64,000 bases of DNA from Bufo bufo (Eukaryota; Chordata; Amphibia; Anura; Bufonidae): positions 70,649,371-70,713,370 of the forward strand of contig NC_053393.1 of assembly GCF_905171765.1 (NCBI RefSeq), read 5' to 3'. A model generated the notes under the pieces. The model was not told the DNA's origin and did no database searches. It was given only the letters and a program-made list of their open reading frames with translations. A program made the translations under genes and the position numbers. Positions 32,424 through 41,851 of the stretch are shown one piece after another. Every line of letters starts with the position of its first letter. Positions within the stretch are counted from its first letter, which is position 1.

Positions 32424-33770
32424 ATGTCCAGCTCCAGCAGTAAAAGGTCCAGGAAGACCAGACACAGGCTCTGCCGTGCTTGTGAACAACCCCTTCCTGA
32501 TAAATGCTTGGAGGATGTGTGTGTTGACTGCTTGGAGAGCTCCCCTTTAAGGTCCGCAAAAAAACCTAAGAAGCAGGTTTTATGCATTTCTTGTGTCCAG
32601 CCGCTCCCTGAGGATGCGGTGTCTAACATTTGTAAGAACTGTTCTCATTCTGATGAAGTATCGGATTCGGATACCAAAAAACTGATGTCCTTACTGAAGG
32701 CCTTTTTAGAAAAGTCCAGTAAGAAGACGCAGAAGACAAAGCGTTATGTCTCTCCTGCTTCATCTAATCAATCTTCCCGGTCTGAAGGAGAAGTATCTTC
32801 AGAATCGGATACAGAGTTGCCGGTTTTGGAAGACAACTTCTTATTTAATAAAAATGACGCTAACCTCCTAATTAAAGAGGTTAAAAACATTATGGAGTCC
32901 AAGAAAGAGAAACCCTCTGAGCAGAATGAAGAGAACCTGTTCTACTTCCCTAAAAAGAAGGCTACGGTTTTTCCCAACCATCCTGTGCTGAACTCTATCA
33001 TGCACAAGGAATGGGAACATCCTATCGGGAAGATCAATCTGGGATCCAGATTCAGGGCTGCATATAAGACTGATCCGGCTGAATCCACAAGCTGGGAGGC
33101 CCCTGCTAGAGTAGATCCTTCCGTTACAAGGCTTGCGAAGAAGTCCTTCTTTCCCAGCGATGACTCGTCTTTACTAAAAGACCCTATTGATAAGAAGGCG
33201 GATGGCCTCCTGAAGAGGCTTCATACATATATGGCCTCCCTGAACAAAGCAGCTATGGCCACTGTCCCTGTGGCACGTGCGCTGCGTGTTTGGCTGAGTC
33301 ATCTAGGACGGGACATTGAGGATGGAGTTCCCAGAGACGAATTGCTCCAACAATTACCGACTCTAAAGTTGGCGGCGGAATTCTTATGTGATTTCCCTGT
33401 TGACTCTTTGAGATTGACGGCAAAGAATATGGCCCTGGCCAACTCTGTAAGAAGAGCCACATGGCTGAAGTTGTGGTCGGGTGATCCTGCGTCTAAGAGC
33501 AACTTGTGTTCCTTGCCTTTCGAGCCCGGCAAGCTATTTGGCTCCCATTTAGACAAACTATTGGAGTCCAATACTGAAGATAAGGTCCTCAACTTCCCTC
33601 AAGTTAAAAGGAGAGAAAAAACGAAGTTTTTTCGTCCCTTCAAGGGCCAGGATTATAGAAGATCCAGCTTTAGAGGACGTCCCCACAGGGGAAGATCAAG
33701 CAATAGGCCTAGTACAGAGGGTTATAAGAAAAAATCTGAAGACTCCAAACAGTCCAAAACCGAATTCTGA
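32424..33770 (+). CDS. DIRS Gag-like ORF1
   Basis: The start is the ATG at 32424 (MSSSSSKRSRKTRHRLC); an earlier TTG in the same frame is not needed. Two repeated Cys-rich modules, CRACEQPLPDKCLEDVCVDC and CISCVQPLPEDAVSNICKNC, could each hold zinc (C-x2-C ... C-x2-C). A Ser/Lys-rich acidic linker and an alpha-helical middle follow (HTYMASLNKAAMATVPVARA region). The end is basic and Arg/Gly-rich (RRSSFRGRPHRGRSS), as expected for RNA binding. It is open for 448 codons with no lesion. It has no homology to retroviral Gag that I can see, which is usual for DIRS. Confidence 0.85.
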   Translation: MSSSSSKRSRKTRHRLCRACEQPLPDKCLEDVCVDCLESSPLRSAKKPKKQVLCISCVQPLPEDAVSNICKNCSHSDEVSDSDTKKLMSLLKAFLEKSSKKTQKTKRYVSPASSNQSSRSEGEVSSESDTELPVLEDNFLFNKNDANLLIKEVKNIMESKKEKPSEQNEENLFYFPKKKATVFPNHPVLNSIMHKEWEHPIGKINLGSRFRAAYKTDPAESTSWEAPARVDPSVTRLAKKSFFPSDDSSLLKDPIDKKADGLLKRLHTYMASLNKAAMATVPVARALRVWLSHLGRDIEDGVPRDELLQQLPTLKLAAEFLCDFPVDSLRLTAKNMALANSVRRATWLKLWSGDPASKSNLCSLPFEPGKLFGSHLDKLLESNTEDKVLNFPQVKRREKTKFFRPFKGQDYRRSSFRGRPHRGRSSNRPSTEGYKKKSEDSKQSKTEF

Positions 33771-33815
33771 CGCCAAAAGTCAAGTAGGAGGCCGATTGTC
33801 CCATTTCTATTCAGA

Positions 33816-36671
33816 ATGGAAACAAATAACGTCAGACATCTGGTCTCTCCAGATAGTAAAGGAGGGATACGATTTAGAATTCTGCCGGTCTCCTCGAGAT
33901 CGATTCGTCTTAAACTAAAGGAATCAGCTTCTCTTCCATCTTCTGCAAGAGTTCCTGGAAAAGGGTGCTCTGGAACCAGTACCTTACTCTCAAAAAGGGA
34001 AAGGTGTATACTCCAGAATTTTCGCTGTCCCCAAATCAGACGGAGGAAACAGGTTGATTATAGACCTAAGATACCTGAACCACCACATGAAAAAGATCCA
34101 CTTCAAGATGGAAACAATAAGGTCCATCACAGCAGTACTCAAACAGAATCAGTTCCTGGGGTCCTTGGATCTCAAGGACGCATACCTCCATATACCTATA
34201 AAGAGTTCAGCAAGGAGATTCCTGAGGGTGGCAATCCAGATCAAGGGAAGAACCCTTCACTATCAGTTCAAGGCACTTCCTTTTGGTCTGTGTTCTGCAC
34301 CGAGAGTGTTTACGAAGATGGCGGTCATCATAGCAGCAAAACTGCGCCTCCAGGGAATCCACGTCTTTCCATACCTGGACGATTGGCTTATTGCAGCAGA
34401 TTCCAGAGGCATCCTGCAAGTCCATCTCAAGACAGCAATAGAACTTCTTCAATCCCTGGGCTTCTTAATAAACTGGAAGAAGTCGGACATCATTCCCTCT
34501 ACTTCCAAAAAGTTCCTGGGTCTCCTAATAAATACAGACTCCATGATGCTATACCTAACGCCAACAAGAATAGAGGTCTTGAAGAAGGAAATAAAGACCC
34601 TAATGACCCTACGTTCTCCCACTGTCCGCAGGGTTATGAAAACCTTAGGCCATATGACAGCAACATCAGATGCGGTACCATGGGCCTTGATACACGCCAG
34701 AGATCTTCAGCAGGATATGTTGAGAACCTGTCATCACACTCGGCACAATCTGGAGGCGAGAGTGAACATGAGAATCTCAACTTTACAGAGCCTAAAGTGG
34801 TGGCTTTCGTCCAGAAACCTCTCCCGGGGGAAGATATTTCAATTCAGAGCTCCGGTGGAAATCACTACGGATGCCTCCAGCAGTGGTTGGGGAGCACACC
34901 TTCAGGACAAATGGATCCAAGGGGAATGGTCGACGCATCAGAAGAAGCATTCTTCAAACTACAGAGAGCTGAAAGCAATATTTTTAGCCCTGCTCCACTT
35001 CCAGGCATTTATCAAAGGAAAATATGTGATGATTCGTTCAGACAATCTTCCAGCAGTGTTTTATCTGAACAAGCAAGGAGGTACAAGGAATACTGCACTC
35101 CTGAATCTATGCAAGGAGATATTCTTTTGGGCAGAAGGGCATCTCTCAGAATTAAGAGCGACGCATATAAAAGGTTGCTTGAATATTCGAGCGGATCTCC
35201 TGAGTCGGAAGAAGATCAGTCAGTCAGAATGGGAATTGAATCCTGTTATTTTCCAGCAAGTTGTAAACAAGTGGGGTTGTCCGGATTGGGATCTCATGGC
35301 ATCCAAGGAAAACAGGAAACTGACCAACTACTGCTCCCTAAACAGGATGGATCGGCCCACAGTAGTAGATGCGTTCTCCATCAGTTGGAAGCACCTATTT
35401 GTCTATCTCTTCCCACCTGTTCCTCTCATCCTGAGGGTTCTAAGGAAGATCATGCTGGAGAGACCCCAAGCCATCCTAATAGCCCCATTCTGGCCCAGAA
35501 GGTCCTGGTTCCCTCTCCTGCTTCAGATGTCGAAGAGAGAATACTGGAAGGTACCGTTAGTTCCCAACTTACTACTTCAGAACGGCCTGTACCATCAACA
35601 TCTGGACAGGCTACACCTTACGGCCTGGAGACTGAGAGAACCAGACTAGAACAGGAAGGTCTTACAGAATCAGTAATTTCTATCCTACTATGCTCACGCA
35701 AGGATTCCACTAATAAGAAATATGCAAGGATCTGGAAAAAATTTGTGACCTGGTCAACAGAGTCTAACTATCCAGAGGTTACAGTCAAGTCTGTTTTACA
35801 ATTCCTCCAAGAGGGTTTCCAGAAGGGATTCAAGCCCAACACTTTGAAGGCTCACATGACGGCTATCAATGTGATGACAGAGAATAAATTTCTTAATCAC
35901 CCTCTCATATCCAGGTTCTTCAAAGCCATAAAGAAACTGAAGCCAACCTTAAGAGAACCTGTTCCCGTCTGGGATCTCTCCCTGGTCCTTAGGAAGTTGT
36001 TGACTCCGCCTTTTGAACCCCTTCAAGATACTGATCTTAAATGGTTGTCATACAAGGTACTGTTTCTAGTGGCTATCACCTCAGCAAAGCGCCTAGGAGA
36101 GCTACAAGCCTTATCCTCAAAACATCCCTATCTAAGATTCCTGCCTGATGGTGTATTGTTACGTACCATGCCCTCCTTTATACCGAAAATTGCTTCCTCA
36201 GACAATGTGAATAGAGAAGCTTTCCTACCTGCGTTTATTCCTGACCCTGCTAACGAACAGGAAGAGCTCTTGCATACTCTAGACGTAAAAAGAGCAATTG
36301 AAATCTATTTGGAAAGAACGGCAGATTTCAGAAATGCAGAAAGCCTATTTGTGTCATTTTCAGGATTAAGGAAGGGTCATCAACCATCTAAAGACACCCT
36401 GGCTAGATGGATAAAGTCTACGATTATAGAATCATACGAATTAGAAGGTCTCTCTTCTCCATTCCCTCTAAGAGCACATTCAACAAGAGCTACCGCGGTC
36501 TCCTGGGCGGAACAAGCGCAAGTCTCTATCCAAGACATCTGTAACGCTGCGTCCTGGTCCAAATCTCTCACCTTTGTCAAGCACTATCGGCTGGACATCA
36601 ACGCTAAAAGCTTAGCCTTCGGCACTGGAGTGTTAAGTGCAGCCTTGCAGATTGATCCCCCCCCTTTGTGA
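33816..36671 (+). CDS. DIRS tyrosine recombinase ORF (951 codons, overlaps RT)
   Basis: The C-terminal third is the recombinase. A SAM-like N-terminal part (LCSRKDSTNKKYARIWKKF, about residue 626) is followed by the catalytic domain. That has Arg in ITSAKRLGELQAL, His-x2-Arg in RAHSTRATAVSW (about residue 887) and the nucleophile Tyr in VKHYRLD (about residue 924). It would join the circular cDNA to the chromosome. The frame is open from an ATG at 33816, 46 bases past the gag stop. It runs through the whole RT region in another frame, so its first 600 codons overlap RT. Whether they are translated is unknown; the recombinase may start near 35640. Confidence 0.85.
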   Translation: METNNVRHLVSPDSKGGIRFRILPVSSRSIRLKLKESASLPSSARVPGKGCSGTSTLLSKRERCILQNFRCPQIRRRKQVDYRPKIPEPPHEKDPLQDGNNKVHHSSTQTESVPGVLGSQGRIPPYTYKEFSKEIPEGGNPDQGKNPSLSVQGTSFWSVFCTESVYEDGGHHSSKTAPPGNPRLSIPGRLAYCSRFQRHPASPSQDSNRTSSIPGLLNKLEEVGHHSLYFQKVPGSPNKYRLHDAIPNANKNRGLEEGNKDPNDPTFSHCPQGYENLRPYDSNIRCGTMGLDTRQRSSAGYVENLSSHSAQSGGESEHENLNFTEPKVVAFVQKPLPGEDISIQSSGGNHYGCLQQWLGSTPSGQMDPRGMVDASEEAFFKLQRAESNIFSPAPLPGIYQRKICDDSFRQSSSSVLSEQARRYKEYCTPESMQGDILLGRRASLRIKSDAYKRLLEYSSGSPESEEDQSVRMGIESCYFPASCKQVGLSGLGSHGIQGKQETDQLLLPKQDGSAHSSRCVLHQLEAPICLSLPTCSSHPEGSKEDHAGETPSHPNSPILAQKVLVPSPASDVEERILEGTVSSQLTTSERPVPSTSGQATPYGLETERTRLEQEGLTESVISILLCSRKDSTNKKYARIWKKFVTWSTESNYPEVTVKSVLQFLQEGFQKGFKPNTLKAHMTAINVMTENKFLNHPLISRFFKAIKKLKPTLREPVPVWDLSLVLRKLLTPPFEPLQDTDLKWLSYKVLFLVAITSAKRLGELQALSSKHPYLRFLPDGVLLRTMPSFIPKIASSDNVNREAFLPAFIPDPANEQEELLHTLDVKRAIEIYLERTADFRNAESLFVSFSGLRKGHQPSKDTLARWIKSTIIESYELEGLSSPFPLRAHSTRATAVSWAEQAQVSIQDICNAASWSKSLTFVKHYRLDINAKSLAFGTGVLSAALQIDPPPL
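33919..35649 (+). CDS. DIRS reverse transcriptase, RNase H and methyltransferase-like ORF
   Basis: RT motifs are DGGNRLIIDLRYLN, then LDLKDAYLHIPI, LPFGLCSAPRVFTK and the active-site PYLDDWLI (about residue 108 of the frame from 34054). RNase H has Asp in EITTDASSSGWG, Glu in NYRELKAI, and Asp in RSDNLPAVFY and NIRADLLSR. The end (CPDWDLMASKENRK ... LIAPFWPRRSWFP) matches the methyltransferase-like region known in DIRS. In the same frame upstream, GGRLSHFYSEWKQIT (33777-33821 region) belongs to the same protein but is cut off by a TAA at 33916-33918. So this copy's RT is interrupted near its N-terminus. Confidence 0.88.
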   Translation, partial: RNQLLFHLLQEFLEKGALEPVPYSQKGKGVYSRIFAVPKSDGGNRLIIDLRYLNHHMKKIHFKMETIRSITAVLKQNQFLGSLDLKDAYLHIPIKSSARRFLRVAIQIKGRTLHYQFKALPFGLCSAPRVFTKMAVIIAAKLRLQGIHVFPYLDDWLIAADSRGILQVHLKTAIELLQSLGFLINWKKSDIIPSTSKKFLGLLINTDSMMLYLTPTRIEVLKKEIKTLMTLRSPTVRRVMKTLGHMTATSDAVPWALIHARDLQQDMLRTCHHTRHNLEARVNMRISTLQSLKWWLSSRNLSRGKIFQFRAPVEITTDASSSGWGAHLQDKWIQGEWSTHQKKHSSNYRELKAIFLALLHFQAFIKGKYVMIRSDNLPAVFYLNKQGGTRNTALLNLCKEIFFWAEGHLSELRATHIKGCLNIRADLLSRKKISQSEWELNPVIFQQVVNKWGCPDWDLMASKENRKLTNYCSLNRMDRPTVVDAFSISWKHLFVYLFPPVPLILRVLRKIMLERPQAILIAPFWPRRSWFPLLLQMSKREYWKVPLVPNLLLQNGLYHQHLDRLHLTAWRLREPD

Positions 36672-36682
36672 TCTATAAAAAT

Positions 36683-36770
36683 CCCATGGTGTGCTGCCGG
36701 AGGACGAAGAGGGAAAGGAAAAATACGTACCTGGGATTTTACTTTCCTTGAGTCCGGAGGCAGCACATAT
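36683..36770. repeat. DIRS internal complementary region
   Basis: The stretch reads ccatggtgtgctgccggagg through agtccggaggcagcac. It joins the reverse complements of the element's left and right outer ends. In DIRS biology it serves as a template for completing and circularising cDNA. Confidence 0.88.
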
Positions 36771-36879
36771 ATACCCTCCCAAATAAATATCTTTTCTTAG
36801 CATGAATTTTTTGTCTGAATCTATTTTTTTAAAAACACAAGGAGGTGCAGCTAGATGGCCTGCTATCTAGGTACCGACT

Positions 36880-36999
36880 AACTAATCTCTAATTGTTTAA
36901 CTAGGTGGGCGGTCCAAGGAGCTAATGAGGTCGGGTTAACCCCATGGTGTGCTGCCTCCGGACTCAAGGAAAGTAAAATCCCAGGTACATATTTTTCCT
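36880..36999 (-). repeat. DIRS right terminal repeat
   Basis: It carries the inverted copy of the left repeat (aggtaccgactaactaatct ...) and then the right-specific outer end to about 36999. The last bases (atttttcct) match the internal complementary region. Confidence 0.85.
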
Positions 37000-37734
37000 A
37001 TGTCCCACGCAGGGGCGTAACTAGAAGTGACTGGGCCCCACAGCAAATATTTGTAAGGGCCCCCCCAGCGCACTTCGCACCTCCCTCCTCCTGTGTAAAC
37101 CCCACTACTTTGGCACAGTGTAGCAGTATACTGTATATTGTGGGGCACAGTGTATGCTATATGTGTATAACATAAACATATTTCATATGAAAACTTACAA
37201 ATACTTGGCTTGGCCCTTGGGGATCTCGGACACCACTTCAACACTTTGGCCGGGGGCTCAGCGGAGCTGATGTTGTGCTTTATCCTAATGAGAGAGATTT
37301 CATAATAAGGATTTGGAGAAGGGGCAGAGGAATAGCAGAGCAGGGAGAGGCTGGTGCTGCTACTAGGGGGCTCATACCATGGGGGAGTAATAAAGCCCAC
37401 CATAATGCCCCCCAGTAGAAATAATTCTCCTTATAATGTGACAGTGCAAAAATACCCCCTTGTAATGCCCCCAGTTGAGCTAATGTCCCCATAGTGCCCC
37501 CATAATGTCCCAGTTTAAAATACCCCTATGTAGTGCCCCCAGTAAATTCCCCCATAGTGCTCCTCTCCCCCCTTTCTGCTAGTTCCCACCATAATGTACC
37601 AGTATAAAATGCCCCATATATAGTGCCCCAGTAGATGCCCCTCAGTGTCCGGCCTCTGATAGGCTGCCGGCCTAGTGTCCCCCATAATGCCCCCAATAAT
37701 GTGCCAGTAAGTGTCCCCACAGATGCCCCCCCAT

Positions 37735-38515
37735 CATGTGCCAGTATAAAGTGCCTCTCTCCTCCCCCCCACATGTCCCAGTATCATAGTGCCATCTCCC
37801 CCCCAATGTGCCAGTATCAAGTGCCTCTCTCCTCCTCCCCCCCACATGTCCCAGTATCATAGTGCCATCTCCCCCCAATGTGCCAGTATCAAGTGCCTCT
37901 CTCATTCTCACCCCCCATGTGCCAGTATCATAGTGCCAACCCCCCCCATGTGCCAGTATCAAGTGCCTCTCTCTTCCCCCCCATGTCCCAGTATCATAGT
38001 GCCATCTCCCCCCCAAAAAAGTGGCAGTATCATAGTGCCATCTCCCCCCATGTGCCAGTATCATAGTGCCAAACCCACCCATGTGCCAGTATCAAGTGCC
38101 AAACCCCCCCACGTGCCAGTATCAAGTGCCTCTCTCCTCCCCCCATGTGTCAGTATCAAGTGCCTCTCTCCCCCCCACGTGCCAGTATCAAGTGCCAAAC
38201 CCCCCCTCCTTCCCCCCCATGTCCCAGTATCATAGTGCCATCTCCCCCCCCCCCCAAAAAAAAGTGCCAGTATCAAGTGCCTTTTCCCCCCCATGTGCCA
38301 GTATCAGGTGCCAACCCCTCTCCCCCCCATGTGCCAGTATCAGGTGCCTCTCCCCCCCCCATGTGCCAGTATCAGGTGCCAACCCCCCTCCCCCCTTCAT
38401 GTGCCAGTATCAGGTGCCAACCCCCCTCTTCCCCCCCATGTGCCAGTATCAAGTGCCAACCCCCCTCCCCCCATGTGCCAGTATAAAGTGCCTCCTGCTC
38501 CCCCCATGGCAGTAA
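37735..38515 (+). repeat. C-rich tandem array in hAT-4
   Basis: Repeats of the theme ccccatgtgccagtatcaag with tgcctctctcc and long C runs. The inverse lies at 62435-63195. The predicted proteins (VPVSSAS, CASIKC) are repeat artefacts. Confidence 0.9.
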
Positions 38516-38635
38516 CAGTCGGGTATTAAAAAAATAATAATAAACACTTCTACTTACCTCCATGTCAGCCTCTTCCTGTGTCCCGCCCTGTATGTCCATA
38601 TATGGAGTCAGTGCTTGTATTTCAGAAAAGTTTCT

Positions 38636-39416
38636 GCTGGGATTCGAACCCACGACCTTCTGTATCAGAGGCAAAGCACTTAACCACACAGCCATAAGGG
38701 CTGCCTTGCCAACAACTGAAAAAATATGAGACTTCTACTGTTATAGCTGGCTAAGTGTACATCTATACACATGACAGCTGCCCAAACACACCCAGCTCTG
38801 CTACATCTATACACATGACAGCTGCCCCAACACACCCATCACTGCTATATCTCTATATGACAGCTGCCCCAGCACACTCAGCTCTGCTACATCTAATACA
38901 CATGACAGCTGCACCAGCACACTCAGCTCTACTATATCTCTATATATGACAGCTGCCCCTGCACACCCAGCTCTGCTACATCTATATATCTCTAAGTATT
39001 GCTATACAGTAGATAGATATATAGAGATATAGCAAAGCTGAGTGTGCTGGGACAGCTGTCATGTGTATAGATGTAGTAGTGCTGGGTGTGTTTGGGCAGC
39101 TGTCATGTGTATAGATGTAGCAGAGCTGGGTTTGCTGGGGCAGCTGTCATATATAGAGATATAGTAGAGCTGAGTGTGCTGGTGCAGCTGTCATGTGTAT
39201 TAGATGTAGCAGAGCTGGGTGTGCTGGGGCAGCTATCATATATAGAGATATAGCAGTGCTGGGTGTGTTGGGGCAGCTGTCATGTGTATAGATGTACACT
39301 TAGCCAGCTACAACAGTAGAAGTCTCATATTTTTTCATTCACTGGTAATGCAGCCCTTATGACTGTGTGGGTAAATGCTTTGCCTCTGATACATGAAGGT
39401 TGTGGGTTCGAATTCC
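38636..39416. repeat. Foldback with tRNA-like ends in hAT-4
   Basis: The two arms are inverted: catataagggctgcc-like start, agacttctactgttatagct, acatctatacacatgacagc and back. Each outer end has pol III-type boxes. On the minus strand, A box TGGCTGTGTGG (38684-38694) and B box GGTTCGAATCC (38640-38650); on the plus strand, A-like TGACTGTGTGG (39360-39370) and B-like GGTTCGAATTC (39405-39415). The acceptor stems do not pair, so these are tRNA-like heads, not tRNA genes. Confidence 0.8.
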
Positions 39417-39569
39417 AGACACATCAGGAGACCGTAAGAGTAAGATCACATTAGCGAGGGGGCCTGGTCCGCCGCTGCTGCTGTGAAGGGGCCCTAAACA
39501 ACAAGAATCGATCATATTTAACTAACTTGAAAATAACACGCAGCTGCTTCCCCGGCAGTTACGCCACTG

Positions 39570-39775
39570 ATGTTGCTCCTTCCATCCTCGCCAAGAGGAG
39601 GCTTTTACGCCCACTACTGGATCTTGACCCAATCGAAATCCCGTCCTGGATGCCAGTGTCGGATTCGCAGTCGCTACCTAACTTGCCCTCATCACCATCT
39701 TGGCAGTTCATCCATAGAGGGAAACGACCGCGACCCAGTAGAGAACGCAAGGAGGATACACAAGACCCTGCTTGA
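39570..39775 (+). pseudogene. Possible LINE-A ORF1 C-terminal remnant
   Basis: A short open stretch reads ILAKRRLLRPLLDLDPIEIP and ends GKRPRPSRERKEDTQDPA. Its basic tail and place before ORF2 would fit the end of a LINE ORF1, but I see no diagnostic motif. Confidence 0.3.
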
Positions 39776-41851
39776 AAGCCTTTCAGTATAGCCCCAGGTA
39801 TTCAACCATTCAGGGAATGACCAGTTGGTCAACCCGCCAGTTTCATTCTCACGTTGAACCCTTATTCAAGTTAGACTCTTAACTATGTTCCGAACATTGT
39901 TTAACAGGCCCTAACCCAGGGTCAGCTGGCCTCATGCTAACCAGCGGTCGAATCCTAGCCTGCAGGATCGAATACTATCCAACTACTGGCTGCAGGACTG
40001 AGAACGACATACCTTTATAAGGATACTGGCCTCAGCGATCCCCTCTTTGACTTTTCCTACAATGCCCCCCCCCCAATCTCACACCATCCCACCATTTCGC
40101 CGGGATACTCAAGAGAACCCGCGAATCATCATACTGCTAGTACCAGTAGCTCTCAGAGTTACACCTTTGAGTAGCAGACTGGACTTTGGAAGGTTGAATT
40201 GCTCCCCCTCCCCCTTTTTTTTTCCTTCGCTCTCCACCCCCCCTTCCTTTCCACCCCCCACTTTATTAATGCCTGTTTAAATCTTATTGTTTATTAAGGT
40301 ACTCATAAATCCATTGCGCAGTTCCAGCTTAATATTGAGATTATATATGCCCACTGTGTTGCCAAAGCCAAACTTAGAGGGCATGGTAATATGAGAATAT
40401 CTTCTCTGACTTGTCCCCCCCCCCCCCCCCCCCCCCATACTGTACTTATATACCCATCCTGCTGTTTTATCTCAATAGTGAGAATTTGTATACTCCCCAT
40501 GTCGCTGTAGCCAAACCTCGAGGATATGTACTGCATATTACATATGTCATAATTATGCCCCCCACCCCCTCCCCTTCTAGTCCCCCCCTCCCCCTACCTT
40601 ATAACAGCCCTCTCCCTCATTATTACCTATATTAACTATAATGTTTTCTGGTACTCATATGCTCATTAAGTTATTTGGACTTTTTGTTGAGGATGAGTTT
40701 GTTTGCCATGACGTCATAGCTAAACTCTGATGATATATACTACACATTACATGTATCGCCACTATGTTCCTCCCCCCCCTCCCACTCATTACAGCCGTTT
40801 ATTCTCAGCATCTATTAATGTACTAATATGTTCATCATGCTGTCCTAGCCTGACATTGAGCAGGCATATGCCCACCATTTTGCCTCAACCAAACTTTGAG
40901 GGCATAATAGTATGAGAGTACCGTCTCTGTTCAATCCCCTTCTCCCCTTTCCTCCTTCTTCCCCCCCCCCTTTTTTCTTTACGGTACTCATATGCCCATT
41001 ATGATTTTCTCTTTATATTAAGATTGAAGATTTGTATACTCGACATGTCGTGGTAATCAAACTTCGAGGATAAATATTATATATTACATATATTTTAAGC
41101 TATGTCCCCCCCCTTAGCCCCCCCACCTTATAATGGGCCCTCCTTCATTACTGCCGATATTGACTGCAATGTTTTATTGAACTCTTGTGCTCATTATGTT
41201 ATGTTGGTTTTGTTGAAGATGCATAAGCTTGCCATACTGCCATAGCCCAGCTTTGACGATATATCTTATGTATTTCATTTACCACCGCGACGTCCCCCCC
41301 ACCTCCATACCCCTATCTTCCAGTGGATAGGGAAACAGGCAGAAATACCCCCCCCCCTACGACCCCTTCCTCCGAATCGCTGTGTAGCCCCACCATGGAC
41401 AACTTAAAGTTACATGGCTAATCTATCCAGTAGCTCTCAACGCATATACATCTACTTATACTAGTGTTACCCTGCTAAATCCAGCAGCCTACCTACCATG
41501 CAATCAATGGTAGCCTTTTCAAATAACCCACACCCTCCTTATGGATACCCCAAGTATACCACTCACTCCCTGTAAGCATAGGCTATTGGGTCAGCAGCTT
41601 GCACACTGCTTGTCAGAACTGATACACCTGTCTTGCTCCTGAACACTTACCCCACACTTCACTTTAGTCTCCCTGTTAAGGAGGACTACTAACAACTCTC
41701 ACTTACTGCGTAACAACCTAGACGCACGGTACATCTCCCCCCTCCCAACTTCACCTTCAACCGAACTCATCCCACACTTGGACCCCCCCCTTCTTAACTC
41801 TATCGAATACCCTACGTTGACCAGATAACACAGAACAGCTTGTTCATTCTA
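39776..41851 (+). repeat. LINE-A spacer with degenerate tandem repeats and C tracts
   Basis: There are loosely repeated blocks of some 150-200 bases between 40290 and 41290: tactcatatgcccattatg, then ccaaacttcgagggcat and attacatatgtc, each followed by long C tracts. No protein is visible. It is probably the inter-ORF or internal promoter region of LINE-A. Confidence 0.55.

Larger units (their letters stand above)
32035..36999 (+). mobile_element. DIRS-type tyrosine-recombinase retrotransposon, near intact
   Basis: It has the full DIRS plan: inverted terminal repeats (32060-32138 against 36890-36947), gag, overlapping RT/RNase H and recombinase ORFs, and an internal complementary region (36683-36770). 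In that region the two outer ends are written back to back in reverse. The left end ttccctcttcgtcctccggc is complementary to 36690-36712, and the right end ggactcaaggaaagtaaaat to 36734-36757. DIRS elements insert as circles by a tyrosine recombinase, without target duplication, and none is seen here. Confidence 0.93.
37010..39569 (+). mobile_element. hAT-4, non-autonomous 2.6 kb hAT (copy 1)
   Basis: The ends are CAGGGGCGTAACTAG (37010) and GCAGTTACGCCACTG (ending 39569). Copy 2 is inverted at 61325-63913. The inside holds G/C-strand repeats (37440-37740), a C-rich 34-base array (37735-38515) and a foldback (38636-39416). There is no transposase. The flanks (GTCCCACG left, ATGTTGCT right) do not match, unlike copy 2, so one side has been rearranged. 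Confidence 0.82.

Noticed and set aside
37672..38515. Proline/valine-rich or glycine-rich ORFs on both strands (also 62383-63254)
   Set aside because: Products of the C-rich/G-rich 34-base array.
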